A stretch of 64,000 nucleotides of DNA from Polytrichum commune (taxonomy: Eukaryota > Streptophyta > Polytrichopsida > Polytrichales > Polytrichaceae): positions 66,789,554 to 66,853,553 of the forward strand of contig OX485803.1 of assembly GCA_950295325.1 (NCBI GenBank). The letters are read 5' to 3'. Under the pieces are notes generated by a model. That model was not told the origin of the DNA and ran no database searches. It worked only from the letters and a program-made list of their open reading frames with translations. This document shows positions 12,101-23,368 of the stretch, one piece after another. Every line of letters begins with the position of its first letter. The first letter of the stretch is position 1. Both the position numbers and the translations under genes were made by a program.

Positions 12101-15100
12101 TTGTCCTTGGCGAGGGGGGTAGGTGCATGCCAACTTGTTTGCACATGCTCAAAGTGTTCACATTTGAAAGGTATTAATAGTCTTTATGGTCTTCTTATAT
12201 TTGCAATGCTCATTTTGGGGTTACATATTGATCACTACCAACATATGAGTCCTAGAGAGTTGTCTTACGTTGGTGAAAGAACAATGTTGAAATTCACCAT
12301 TGTGCTAGAATTGCAGATTCTCCAATGACAGAGGTCAATTGTCCAGGACCCACATGCTTGTTGTAGATTTAGACCAAGTGCTTGAAGATGAAGCAACACC
12401 AATTGGTGGCAAAATTGGAGTCGTCTTTCTTTCATTTTTAGAGTTTGATGCATGCACGTCTTTTCCAAAAGATTTGAATTCTATAGCTAAGTTTGCAGAC
12501 ACCAGACGAACACACATGACCACAGTTGTTTTAGTCTACTTCTAGAAACTGATATTGGTGAATCTTGTTTCTTTGCAGGAGAATGGTACCCTAAAGATCC
12601 AAATGTAGTGGAATCAAATGCCCTAGCAGGACATGCTGCAAACTTCCAAGTGTACACATCATACACCCTCAATGGGTGGCCTGGACCTTTGAACAATTGC
12701 TCTAATGGTAAATTAAATTCATCCTGAAAGAATCTGATCAATTTTCTCCGACTATTCACAATGCCTTCATCATTATTCGCCCAGAAGATCATGTTACGCA
12801 AGAAGCACGACTTTACTCATAAACGAATCAACACCTACCAATTACATGTATCAATGTCAGTGTTCAAGTTAACATTTCACCCAGTCCACTATAAAAGTGC
12901 CTTCAATACAGAATTTTCTTGAACATATAATTATAAGCTAGCAGTTATACAGCATTGCATTTCAGTGTCTTACTTCTTGAGAGAAGTTAGTAATTTGTCA
13001 ATATAGAATGCCCATTGTTTGGTGGGTGTATTCAACACACTTAATCCTAGACTGTTTGTGGTAATTCTTTTGCTGCTGCAATTAATCAATCAATCTATTG
13101 ATTTGAGTAATTGGTGCACAGGTTATGCGAAGCTGAAGTTTGTTGCAGGGAAGACATATTTGCTGCGACTTGTTAATGCGGCACTCAATAATCACCACTT
13201 TTTCATGATAGCAAACCACACGATGACAGTTGTTGCAGCCGATGGGGAATATGTGAAACCATTTACAGTTACAGTGGCATTGCTCTCGCCTGGACAGACT
13301 ACGGATGTCCTGGTTACAGCTGACCAACCAAAAGGTAATTTAGGACACATTGGAGTTTAATATCCTCCATTTCAACAAGACTTTGTTTTGGAAGTTGGTC
13401 TCCTATGATATTTAATTGGTTTTTCTGCATAGAACATCAATAATTTTATTAGAGTCAACATTCAATTCAACAGGACTTTTTGCTGGGCATTGGTCTGCTC
13501 TAATTTTCCATTCGTTGTTTTGCATAGAACATCAATAAAAAAAAACAAAAAAGTATGTTTGTGGTGTAATATGTTTGGAGATAGTGTTTGAATTCTGAAT
13601 GAAGAGAGAAACTTTTACTTATTTTCCAGGTTCATTGAGGGTCAAACTAGTTTTAGCACCTCTTGACATGTCAAAATGAGTTGGACCTCCAATGAACCAT
13701 TGAACCAATGTAGAATGTTCTTCGTTCAAACCTCCACACTACCTTCAAAAATGTACGAAAAACTTACCAAACAAAAAACTTGGTGTTGTTTATTTATTAT
13801 AATCAACTCGTGACCAAAATCCCCATGGTCAATTAAAAGATAACTCTACTATGTTTACCAAATGTCATGCTAAATTCATCAAATCTAGTCCTATGTAAGA
13901 AGAAAGCACCGTAAACACCATGTGGAAATTTTCATGAAAAAATAAGTATCGCGGGTTGAACCAGACACAACTCTATGGGTACCAGGTCCTTATGCAGGCA
14001 AAGTTGTTTCCTGGAATTAGTGGGTGGCAAGCCTAAGCTTGTGGTCAAGAGAACATAAGTATTTTTTACAAAGAGACTAAGGTATAGCATGCTATAATCA
14101 TTACCCTACCCTTACCAAGAATCTAATATCTTACACCATACTTAGATATTGATTTTGAGAATGTTCAACACCTTAACATTAAGCTCTCGGGATGATTTTG
14201 GGTCGTCTACAAATAACACTCTGAATCTTTGTGATTTTTGCACATGAAATTCAAACAAGAAATATTACCCTAGACCTAAATTGAATTCATTCCTTGCATT
14301 CCATTTAAAAATAAATAAAATCTAATAACAGTAGCAGCTACCTATACTCAATGCTTCTTAGAGTGATGCTTTTAACACCCGTCACAAAGATTAAATTGGA
14401 TCATTGTCACTGGTTCTTTGCCACTACAAGCAATTTTTAGGTATCCAACGACCCATAATCCTTGTAGTTACCGTATATTTTACCTTAGCGTACCTATCTG
14501 AGTAGAAAATTTTGGAAGATTATGGAGACAAGTTTGTGTGCACGGGAGTCATTGAAATTGCTTTAAATGTTGGCTTCACCAGTCACATTCTTATGGTGTC
14601 TTGAACTTTTTCTTTCAATGTAGGCAAATATTACTTCGGAATAAGCGAATGGCGACCGTTGTCATTAGCCACGGATACTTCACCTTCAACACCCTCGATT
14701 GGAATTCTTGAGTATAGCGGTTGCCCCTCCTCTTCATCAGCAGCGGCGAAACCCTCTATAAATATGCCAACATTTCCTCCGCTTAATGACTCAACATTGG
14801 CACACAACTTCTCAAACAGTCTCTTTGGGTTGATCAATTCCAACCTTCCACGCACCACGGACCGTAGCTTTGTTTTCGCGGCGGCGGTTGCGAATGTTGT
14901 GTGCACCGCGGCCGAAAATTGCACGACGGGGACCAAAATTGCAACCACCCTCAACAATGTGACCTTCGACACCCCGACCAACAGCTCGATTTTGGAGGCC
15001 TACTACTACAAGACGAAAGGCGTGTACACGACGGACTTCCCTCCGAACCCGCCGGAGGTTCTCAACTTCACATCGAGCTCCACGGTCCTGCAGTACAACT

Positions 15101-15724
15101 TGACGTCGCACCGGGGAGCGAAAACACTGACGTTGAAGTATAACCAGACCGTGCAAATTATCCTGCAAGATGTCGACGTGTATCTTCTGGACTACCACCC
15201 GTTCCACTTGCACGGACACAATTTCTACGTGATTGGCTCCGGGTTCGGGAACTACAATGCCACCAGCGACCCGAAGAACTTCAACTTGGTGGATCCGCCG
15301 ATCCGCAACACCGTGGGGCTGCTGGAGGGCGGATGGGTTGCCATTCGTTTCTTAGCCAACAATCCAGGTGAGTCCTAGCATCCTTCAGGTCTTGTCAAGT
15401 AATGATGCTCCCAAGAAAAGATGGAATAGTTGGCATGCGATATCCGTTCATCACCTTCTACCCATGTCCACGTGGGCATGGGGGTTGCAAAGTTGATTGA
15501 TAAACTGAAGGCACAACTCATACCAAAATGAAAATATTTTCAATGTTTTTCTTACAGAAGTGTGTTAATCATCTTTGGTGACATAACAAAATATTGGTTC
15601 ATTGATAGAAGCATTAGAGCAACCCCTATGGTCATTAGAAAAGGAACCTATCATATTCGGTTTTCAAATGTTTTTTGGGCCAATATGACATGCTTGTTAT
15701 CTTTCACATAAATCATAAATCTTC

Positions 15725-15758
<34 letters not shown>

Positions 15759-16999
15759 CTTTAACTTTCAAATCTTGAGGGTGGGAAGGGGTGTAGAGTG
15801 TTGTCTCTTTCCTCCCCCCCCCCACCCCCCCAAAGAAATTAAAAAGAATCTAGAAAACCAATTATTGAGAGAAACATTTTCTAGTGACCATAGGACTTGT
15901 TAGATGATGGTGCTCATGGATTGATGATTTGTTATTTCACAAAGAGGAGAAACATGTCGGATCTTGAATATTGTGCATTGAGAAGGTCCATCCAATGATA
16001 GCATTCAAGTTTCTGATTTACAAATTAAGGGTTTTAACACTTTGAAATGTCTAGATATTTTTATAACTTATTAGAAGCAATTCTCTAAAGCATGGATCTA
16101 GTACATGCAAGTTCCTTTTCCTTGGAATATTTGGTTCTTTGTCCTAGAACCAAAGTCCCTACACTATTTGTGACTTTCAACCTAAATCTGCTCTGCAAGG
16201 ACCCTTCACAAAGTCTTAACTCATATAAGAATGAGAACAACTTGCAATGGCTGAACTGATATTATGATGTGTACTCTTAAAAGAAACTCTTCCATACTAC
16301 GAAAGCACTCCAAATTAAGATTTACTATTCTTAAAAATGTTTAGCAAATTTAGAGTCCGAACTAGGCTCTAAAGACAATTAAAGGTGCTATATAGGAATT
16401 ATTCGGTTACTTTTCTAAATTGGACATCTATATTTGGTTGGTGTGTGGTTAGACAAAGTTCGAGGAACAAAGATCATAAATGACACATAGTTCAAAGAGA
16501 TTGGTTTACGTCTTTAAATTTTCTCAACTATTCCACAATCAATAGTGAACACAATTGAGAGAATCCATGTATTAACCTACGGAATCAACAAACATGCACT
16601 TCCGATAACCATGAATCGTGGAACCTCCGATTTTCAATCTGGTTTTCGATGATGTTTCATCATAGTTTTGCTAATGCAACACAAATTTGACGGCGTAAAC
16701 CTGATGAATAAGAGAGTAGAGAACAAGAAAACCAAACCGTATAACACCCTCATGCCTTTGTTGCCATCCCAGGGAAGCAATCACTTAATTACACCAAAAT
16801 TCTCACACCAGTTTCTAATGTATGCACCTTTTTTTTTTTTGACTTGGCAGGAGTTTGGAACTTCCACTGCCACATTGAGAGGCACATGTCATGGGGCATG
16901 ATGATGGCCTTCATCACAGAAAATGGGGAGGGACCGACCGCAACATTGCCTGCCCCAAAACATCGCTTGCCACAATGCAAATATGACCCAAACCCCTGA
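9187..16999 (+). CDS. Laccase (multicopper oxidase), copy 1, seven exons, intact
   Basis: Secreted blue multicopper oxidase that oxidises phenols such as monolignols or flavonoids with reduction of O2 to water, in the apoplast. Exons read 9187-9321, 9736-9887, 11430-11668, 12579-12707, 13122-13334, 14624-15367 and 16851-16999; all introns are GT-AG. The joined frame is 1761 nt, 586 residues, usual for plant laccases. Residues 1 to about 31 form a signal peptide (MGRGAG start, hydrophobic core, PQPAAA end). All four copper motifs are present: HWHG at 95-98, WHAH at 139-142, HPFHLHGH at 481-488 and HCHIERH at 543-549. Cys544 is the T1 ligand and Met554 the axial residue, where most plant laccases have Leu. 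Many N-x-S/T glycosylation sites are visible. The first ATG after upstream stops is used; it starts the signal peptide and matches the start of copy 2. The substrate cannot be read from sequence. Confidence 0.96.
10421..10650 (+). mobile_element. Short insertion in laccase intron 2, dispersed AACCGGTT-rich repeat
   Basis: Unit 2 has the uninterrupted site at about 55200. In unit 1 the insert is bracketed by the direct repeat ACTTCC (10415-10420 and 10645-10650), which looks like a target-site duplication. The insert is related, in the opposite orientation, to 20885-21075. Both contain CAACCGGTT twice at similar spacing. I see no inverted repeats and no poly-A tail, so the class is unknown. 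Confidence 0.7.
11905..12020 (+). repeat. 5S rRNA-derived sequence in laccase intron 3, unit 1
   Basis: GGAACTCCGAGGTTAAGC (11935-11952) and AGTACTCGGATGGGTGAC (11969-11986) match the box A region and box C of the internal 5S rRNA promoter, at the spacing found in 5S genes. CTCTTGTGT follows as in the 5S 3' stem. The 5' stem is lost and the sequence lies in an intron, so this is a 5S pseudogene or a 5S-derived SINE. Confidence 0.7.
13371..13545. repeat. Imperfect ~100-bp tandem duplication in laccase intron 5, unit 1
   Basis: The segment from TTCAACAAGACTTTG to the TGCATAGAACATCAATAA block is followed by a diverged second copy ending in the same TGCATAGAACATCAATAA. Unit 2 has one copy (about 57886-57960). 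Confidence 0.6.
15729..15756. repeat. (GA)n microsatellite in laccase intron 6
   Basis: About fourteen GA repeats; unit 2 has a shorter, interrupted run near 60105. A poly-C tract follows at about 15812 in unit 1 and 60182 in unit 2. Confidence 0.9.
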
Positions 17000-17689
17000 A
17001 TGATAATTCACAGCACTGACCTCGAACTTCTTGCTAAAGATGGGATTGGCATTTGAGCATTTCTCATCTGATGTCAAGAGGTTGCCAATTTTGGTGTTCT
17101 TCGATTATTCTTTTATAAACACTTTGATTTGTTACAGAGAGGCTCAATTGCCTCTTCAATGATTTCAGTATCACTTTGAAACGAACTTGCGGACCATCTT
17201 TCACATAACTCCCCCCCTCTCCAAAAAAAAAGGGATTTGGTTTCGATTGAGTCTGTATATTATAAATTGGATTTGAGTCATTCTACTTGAAATTAACTTA
17301 ACCCTTTCAGATATTTCCTCCTGCCCACGGACTGTATTTGCTTTGAAAACTCTTCTCCATTTTGCATCCGCAGTTCAGTCTACTGTTGGAATATGAATTT
17401 TTTAGTCGCTTGAGTCAGAAAAATTCGAAGGGATATAGATTTAGGTGAGATTTTTGTCTTTTGGTCTTTAAATTGCAGTTTCCCTTTTGGTAGAAGCGAA
17501 CTCTTAACCCGTTAGGAGTTTGAAAGAGCAGTATGCATCCACTTCTGTCAAAAACCTCACTGTGTTGAAGATTTAATTCCTGTTGAACAACAGTGCAAAA
17601 ATCAACGGCCGAAACTGGAAAAGTAAGAAAACAAGAAATGTCATGGAGGAATCTGAGGGCAAGAGGGGGTTACCGCATAGGAGCTGCTT

Positions 17690-17850
17690 ACCTCTCATTC
17701 ATCCTACATAAAGGCCTTTGAATAGTATGCAGCCTAGAGGTTATTCTTTTTGGTTAATTTGACAACCAAATTAATTATAAAGACCCCGAAGTAGTCTTGT
17801 CCAAGTCATTTGAGACAACACAATTACAAATCTATAAGGTAGAGGGTGCT
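17690..17850. repeat. Dispersed repeat, copy in the spacer
   Basis: Diverged copy of the block at 6390-6545, sharing CATCCTACATAAAGGCC-like sequence, AAAGACCCC and the TTGAGACAACAC region. It marks the first few hundred bases after unit 1. No gene is seen in 17186-18179. Confidence 0.5.
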
Positions 17851-18179
17851 TAAACTAACACTTTAAGTTATTGCACATACATATGGTTATGTGGTTGATA
17901 GAAATATTATACATTTATATTAGCCTTTGGGCCAAACATGAATATAAAGAAAAGAAAAATAGTCTTACTTGAACATTTGATGAATACTCAAAGTCAAAAC
18001 CACCAGCTACCTTAAACTTATTCATAGGCCCTCTGTATGACAACCTTGCATATGATGAGGACCCCCGCCTTTTGTTGGTTCATTGCCTAGAACCAACAAA
18101 ACATAGTGGGGTACTAGATCCAAGCTAGATCATAGCCCAACGTGGCCACCTCTATGATCCCACCTGGTTGAGTTGTAAA

Positions 18180-19535
18180 CACGGGGGGGTGACTATCGGA
18201 ATTTTAGAAACCACGTGAGATAAAAAATAGGGTCAATTTAATTCGTTGAGGGTAAAATTTAAAAATTCGTTAGATCTACCATAGCTTTGGAAATATGTCC
18301 CATACATGATTATATATAAAATAGGGCGGTGAATAATTCCTCCATTTTAGTAATCAGTAGAAAAAAAATAGGATTATAGATATTGGATCCCCCCAAATGT
18401 GTGTAGTAGAATCAATAGAATAATTATGGGTTTGACTACTTGGATGAAGAATTGTGTAAATTCTGTCCAAATTTGAATGAAAAGTGTTAGTATGGAGGGA
18501 AAATGTTGTGGATTTTTTTGGGGGAAGGAACATTGTGATTTCTCAACGGCCCTTGGGTTGGCTTAGGGTTTGGACAAGCATAGTGGCGTGAAGGCGGTGA
18601 AGCGTTTGGGTAGGAGGTCTTGCGTTGGTGAAGCGTGAAGGGATGAAGCAGTGAAGCAGTGAAGCGTGGCACAAAGGCGGTAGGTAAGACACATTTTTTG
18701 GAGCTTTCTTCGTTGCTCCATAGCATTCATAGCATTCACACAGGTGTTTCACAAGCGCCAAAGATTCGGCTTGCTCCTCTTGCGGTAAGAGTCAATTTCG
18801 AACTCCAATTTCTTGATTTTTCTTGATTGGAAGTTAAACCTCTCCAAAACATTTTGTCTTATCATGACATTGTAGAGGATATCGATATGTACCTTGACAT
18901 GTATTGGAGGGTGCATAGTTATATCCTAACCCTTCACATTGTAAATATTTGGTACAAGGTTGAATGTGTTTGTGAACACAATTAAAGTAAATGTTTTTAA
19001 TTTTTGTATTTGGTTTTTTCAATTGAATGCAATCTTTTGTTTTGGAGAAGATAATTATGCAAAATTTCATATCTTATGACAATTGATTATAATTCTTGTT
19101 TTGTTCTATCCGTGTTTACAACTTGTCTATGTTATCTTCATGTTCATTGGTAATCTTTTAACTAAACTCCAAGTGTTATTGGTTGTGTTTTGAATGGCAT
19201 TTTGAATGCTTTAGCATTGGTATAACTAATTGAAACCGATTAAATAAAAAGATGGATGGTGTGGAACGTTTGTTGCTCACATAGTTGATTTTGCAATGCT
19301 ATAGTATTCCGTTCACTATTTGGTACTTGTACGATTTATAAAAAAAATATGATGCCAAAAATTGGTCTCTCTAAAAAATTACAAATAAACATAGGGTGCT
19401 TAAAAATATGTCAAAGCAACTTTATATCTACAAATAGGGAGGGAAAAAATACCAAGAGGTGCATAAATACCCCCCCATTAAATACCCCATTATCGCACGT
19501 GGTTACAAACTGTAAGGGGGTGTGACCCCCCCGTG
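18180..19535 (+). mobile_element. hAT-like non-autonomous element A (CACGGGG family, 1.36 kb)
   Basis: Starts CACGGGGGGGTGAC and ends in the inverse of CACGGGGGGGTCAC; each end has AACCACGTG about 30 bp inside. It is an inverted copy of 31343-32687, which has a clear 8-bp target duplication. Here the flanking octamers differ (GTTGTAAA and GGAATCAC), so this copy may be rearranged. Only short frames without a transposase domain are present inside. Confidence 0.75.
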
Positions 19536-19814
19536 GGAATCACTCCTTCATAGCCAAACAATTGAGATTACAACCAAACTTCAACACTAAAAATGTCCAA
19601 GAATAAATACCAAGTAGTATAATCACCATGGAGAGAATTTAACCATTTATTCAAACACGAGGCAATGAACTTGCAATTAAGTATTACAAGTCATTGATTC
19701 AGGATACAACTCTGTGTATGATATTTAATTTACAATGACCAAAAAAATAAAAAATCCAACAAAGATTTGGCCTCACAATAAATGTTTTGGGCTCTCCATT
19801 TTTGTACAAATTTC

Positions 19815-20335
19815 TCTCCTCAAATACTATATTCGTTAATCGGCGACTTTGGAAAGTCTCAAAATAGAATTACTCATAATTTGGGATGCCAATATTGTGA
19901 GCATACGGAACATAAGGCAACATCGGGAACATGACGGTTTACAAAGTCGCATCCGAAGAATATTCACATTCCTAAATAGAATAAGTATTTAAATCATAAT
20001 CAAAACATAAACTACACATGGAAATAATAATCTAATCCCAAAAACAAATGGTTTTATGTCATTATAGAGTCTAGGATGCGCATCCATACATAAAGGTCTT
20101 ATTGAATTGGATGGCACATCCCAAACCTATCTATAAATTTGAATGTAGCCGCAATAAAACCAAGTCTATAAAGTGCCCTATTTTTCAGACTAATTCCAAC
20201 CTACATTATGTTTCCCCATCTCCATCTTCCGCTTCACATCCATTCTTGGCGTCATTTTCCGCAGTTGCAATGCGTGCCAAGTTGTCTTTGGCATAATCTA
20301 TATGTTTTTGGGGGATGGTCATTGTTTCCGATTTG
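19815..20335 (-). mobile_element. 3' fragment of the DUF7869-like transposon (copy A)
   Basis: Reading the minus strand, 20335-20200 gives the end of a protein with TMTIPQKHIDYAKDNLARI and AENDAKNG, closely like the plus-strand end of the frame at 31149-31342, then a stop and a 3' tail. The tail (to about 19815) matches 32696-33120 inverted and 34830-35175 direct. This copy lacks the hAT insertion and gives its empty site. Upstream homology stops near 20335, so the fragment is truncated. Confidence 0.7.
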
Positions 20336-20727
20336 AAGTACTCTTGTGCACAAAACTATTATGAATATAACATTTAATGTCACCAATTCTAATTGTCTTT
20401 CTCAATACTAATTGTAAACTGTGGTGTAGTATCACCAACACTAAATATTAACCCAACATTATTTGTCATTCCTTGTAAATTTTTTGGGGCATTATAGATT
20501 TACAGTGCTGCAATTACTATCACTTACCAAGTGGTTTTCCATCCATATTTCAATCATCCATGCCAACATTTCATCACAAGTTGCTGACAAGAGAAGGTAG
20601 GGTTTCGGCCAATGGATGCACTCATCCATCATCCATGACAGTATTTGTAAACTATTCAGAAGTAGTGTTGTCCGAAAAATTACCATGGTGACACTAAATA
20701 TCATATTTAGTGCAATAGTCATCTCTG

Positions 20728-20749
20728 ATATATATATATATATATATAT
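20728..20749. repeat. (TA)n microsatellite
   Basis: About eleven AT/TA repeats in spacer DNA between the hAT-like element A region and the GH5 gene. Confidence 0.9.
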
Positions 20750-20884
20750 TCATTCCACTCAAGAAAAATCCTGGCTTGAATCCCAATTTCTAACAGAAGT
20801 GCAAATTTCTAACACAATTATATCACAAACACAGGTAAATGATATAATCTCAGTTGGACTGTCAGGTTTCTGCTGAATCAATGA

Positions 20885-21075
20885 TCGGGGAGAACCGGCA
20901 GTTAGTTACAGATGAACCGGTTGAAGTTCAAGACTGCAGGAAAATTACCGATGATATTAGAGGAATTTATAGAATATATTCCGATTTAATAAAGGAAAAC
21001 CGGAGGATGTCAACATGTAACCGGTTGGACTTGCAAACACTAGGATTTCAACCGATTATGACCAAAATCTCCAGG
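20885..21075 (-). repeat. Second copy of the AACCGGTT-rich dispersed repeat
   Basis: Read on the minus strand, this block follows the 230-bp insert at 10421-10650 nearly end to end, including the TCCAACCGGTTACATG and CTTCAACCGGTT segments. It lies in non-coding spacer between the hAT-like element and the GH5 gene. Confidence 0.65.
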
Positions 21076-21085
21076 ATCACTGTGC

Positions 21086-22067
21086 TGAATTACCATAAAT
21101 TTGGAGTACATCATGGATGTGTTTTCTAAAGAATTCAAAAGCTTGGCAAAGTCTAGACTCTGGTGAAATATATTATATGGTTTTTTGTGGTCAAGATATG
21201 TGCTCGTGGATAATATTATGAAATATAATACTTGAACTCAGATTGTGCGCCATTATACTCATGAAAGTAGATACTAGAGCTGCTTATCCTGGGTTTAATG
21301 GGTGCTGAGTATGGCATCTGAAACTTACAGCAGGTACTCTTCGATAATCTTCACCTCCTTCGAATGTACCCAAATTCCATCCAATCGACGAGGTGGGTTA
21401 ATCCCTCCAACCATGTTGATTTGTATTTCTAAAAATCGATCAGCAGCCGTCCCAGGTGTATATCTCTACCTGAAATATATGCCTCCATGTGCACCGGCAC
21501 AGCCATTACTGAATCAAGTGGGAATTCATTTATTCTAGCTAAGTGCTTTGAAGAATGATCAGCTAAAAATCCATACTTTAAGACATGCAAATTGCAAGCA
21601 AACATTGAGTGACCTGAAATGACTCAAAACAGACTAGATCTCAATTCACTTTGGTACAGCGACCATGGAAATCATTCCATATCCATCAAGACAGTGATAT
21701 CTTTTGTGAGGACAAACTTATGAAACATTTCATTACTTATATGCATACAACTTTACAAGGTCGCCAGGACCGGAAAGAGAGAGCGAAGGAGAGAGAGGCT
21801 GCTCTCCCTCCAGGTGCACGAAGTTGTCAAGAATTTCCTTACAGCAGAAGACTAATTTCGTCGAGGTGCATATATGCTTCGACACATTTTGGTGTTGCAT
21901 AATGTTCCTTTTCTCATCCCGGATTCTGCAGTTTATTTAAGGTCAGTCATTACTGATGTGATCCGGCGAAAGTGCACAATGCAATGTGAGGGCTATGTTT
22001 TGCAATCTCTGATCAATTCGGTTAATTATCACAGGGTCGTGGCCATGTGCACATTCTTCACTGATCC
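21086..22067. other. Non-coding stretch downstream of the GH5 gene
   Basis: Lies 3' of the minus-strand GH5 gene and must contain its 3' untranslated region. Short frames on both strands (up to about 83 codons) show no domain. A minus-strand stretch near 21330-21430 reads as a protein-like GGINPPRRLDGIWVHSKE and ends in GTAAGT, possibly an orphan exon; support is weak. Confidence 0.3.
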
Positions 22068-23368
22068 TCAGATGATGGCCTGCTTCTTGTAGCAAAAAGA
22101 ATCTGTTTGATTGAGGAGCTCCAACTCGATCTTCAAGTTTTTGCAGACATCAGGATTATTAGCCTCGGTAGGATCGGTTCTTGGGATTACACCAGCTTCC
22201 ACGGCTTGGTTATACCCCCACCGCCAATCGTTCCGCCCACCGATCCAGTTCACTTTCCATGTCCAGAAGATCCATCCTTTCTGTTTCTCATAGCTATCCA
22301 TTTGAGCACCGAACCAGCTTCGGTACCAACTCACCGCGTCACCTTTGTTGATGTCAAAGTCATCTGAATTAGGGTATTCTGTCGCCAAGCTCCACTCTCC
22401 GACAATGATAGGCGAGTTTCCACCAACATCCTCAAAACAAGGGTGGAACAGGTAATCTCTCCGCGTGGGCGGGACAAAGCAGCTATGAGAGGGCTGACAA
22501 TCTCCATCGTAGGCCCGGTAGTTATGGTCATCGTAGAGTGCGAAGCTTAGGTCGACGTCCCCCAGGCCTTGGGTAGGGTTACCTCCACCCGCGTACCATC
22601 GGCCATCCATCATCTGAATGTGGAGTCGACTATCCGCAGACACTTTCAAGCCATCCTCCACAGCCCGGATGCGTTTCCACGCATTAGGGTAAAACTCATA
22701 AAACATGCTGTGCTTCTCGCCGTTTGTAAACGGCACAGGCTCGTCCACAATTTCGATGGCGCCAACGTTACCGAACGTGCTGTCTGTATGTCTGACGCTT
22801 GTGATCCACTCCAACCACTGGTATGCTCTCTCGTAGATTCCAGAGTCGAAGAACCCCACCCGCTTCACGGATTTCCTCGTAAACTGATGGTTAGGGCTCT
22901 GCCCTCCCGGTGCAGCATGTAACTCTAAGATGATGTACAAGCCCGCGGATGTAGTCATGCGGCAGACATTCTCGAGGTAAGGAAATTCACCTCGAGAGAA
23001 GAGCTCACCAGATTGGACAAGCTCGTCGTGGATCCAAACCCTAATGGGATCCGCACCGTGTTCAATCCATAGCTCTTGATCAGATTGATATCCTCCTGAG
23101 TGATCCAGGATCCCCAGTGGCGCTGGAACGTTGCATCTGCAGCGGCTTGCCCCAGAGCTTGAGTACACTCAAACTCGTCGTTGCGATGCCTGCAACCCAT
23201 GCTGTTCCATTCGTCCCCCATCATCCATGGCTCCACGATGAAGAGTCCTCCCAAATTCACCCCCCGAATCTTACTTTCGTTCGGAAGCCATTCATTGGCA
23301 CTCGAAATGCTGCAACATAGTAGCAGGATTAGGCCCAAAGCAATCTGCAAATCGCCGCACTTGATCAT
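22068..23368 (-). CDS. Secreted GH5-family beta-glucanase, fungal-like, intronless, one-base frameshift
   Basis: Clan A glycoside hydrolase resembling fungal exo-beta-1,3/1,6-glucanases. The frame opens at 23368 with a signal peptide (residues 1-25, start MIKCGD), chosen because it follows 57 non-conserved in-frame residues and begins the hydrophobic leader. Family blocks follow: IRGVNLGG at 35-41, GLNTVRIPLGF at 101-111, LHAAPGG near 150, IEIVDEP at 205-211 (acid/base Glu210), DDHNY near 280, IIVGEWS at 321-327 (nucleophile Glu325) and GWIFWTWK near 365. The residue before the acid/base Glu is Asp, where GH5 enzymes almost always have Asn. After residue 111 the frame must shift by one missing base near 23036-23040 to continue; both parts then total 433 residues, the usual family length. 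The frameshift is either an assembly error in a short homopolymer or a disabling mutation. No introns are seen, unlike the neighbouring laccases. The closest relatives I recall are ascomycete proteins, so transfer from a fungus is inferred. Confidence 0.85.

Larger units (their letters stand above)
1289..17185 (+). repeat. Segmental duplication unit 1 (about 15.9 kb)
   Basis: Colinear with 47433-61557. Homology starts abruptly at a shared CACAATAACTTTC and ends after CACTTTGAAACGAA. The unit contains the laccase, its introns, about 1.5 kb of strongly conserved upstream sequence and several kb of older repeat-derived DNA. Unit-specific DNA includes about 2 kb at 3290-5310, a (GTT)n/poly-T tract at 6691-6766 and a 230-bp insert in laccase intron 2. 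Confidence 0.93.

Noticed and set aside
14812-15219. Long minus-strand and alternative-frame ORFs over laccase exon 6
   Set aside because: Shadows of the GC-rich laccase exon; the plus-frame protein matches the multicopper oxidase family throughout.
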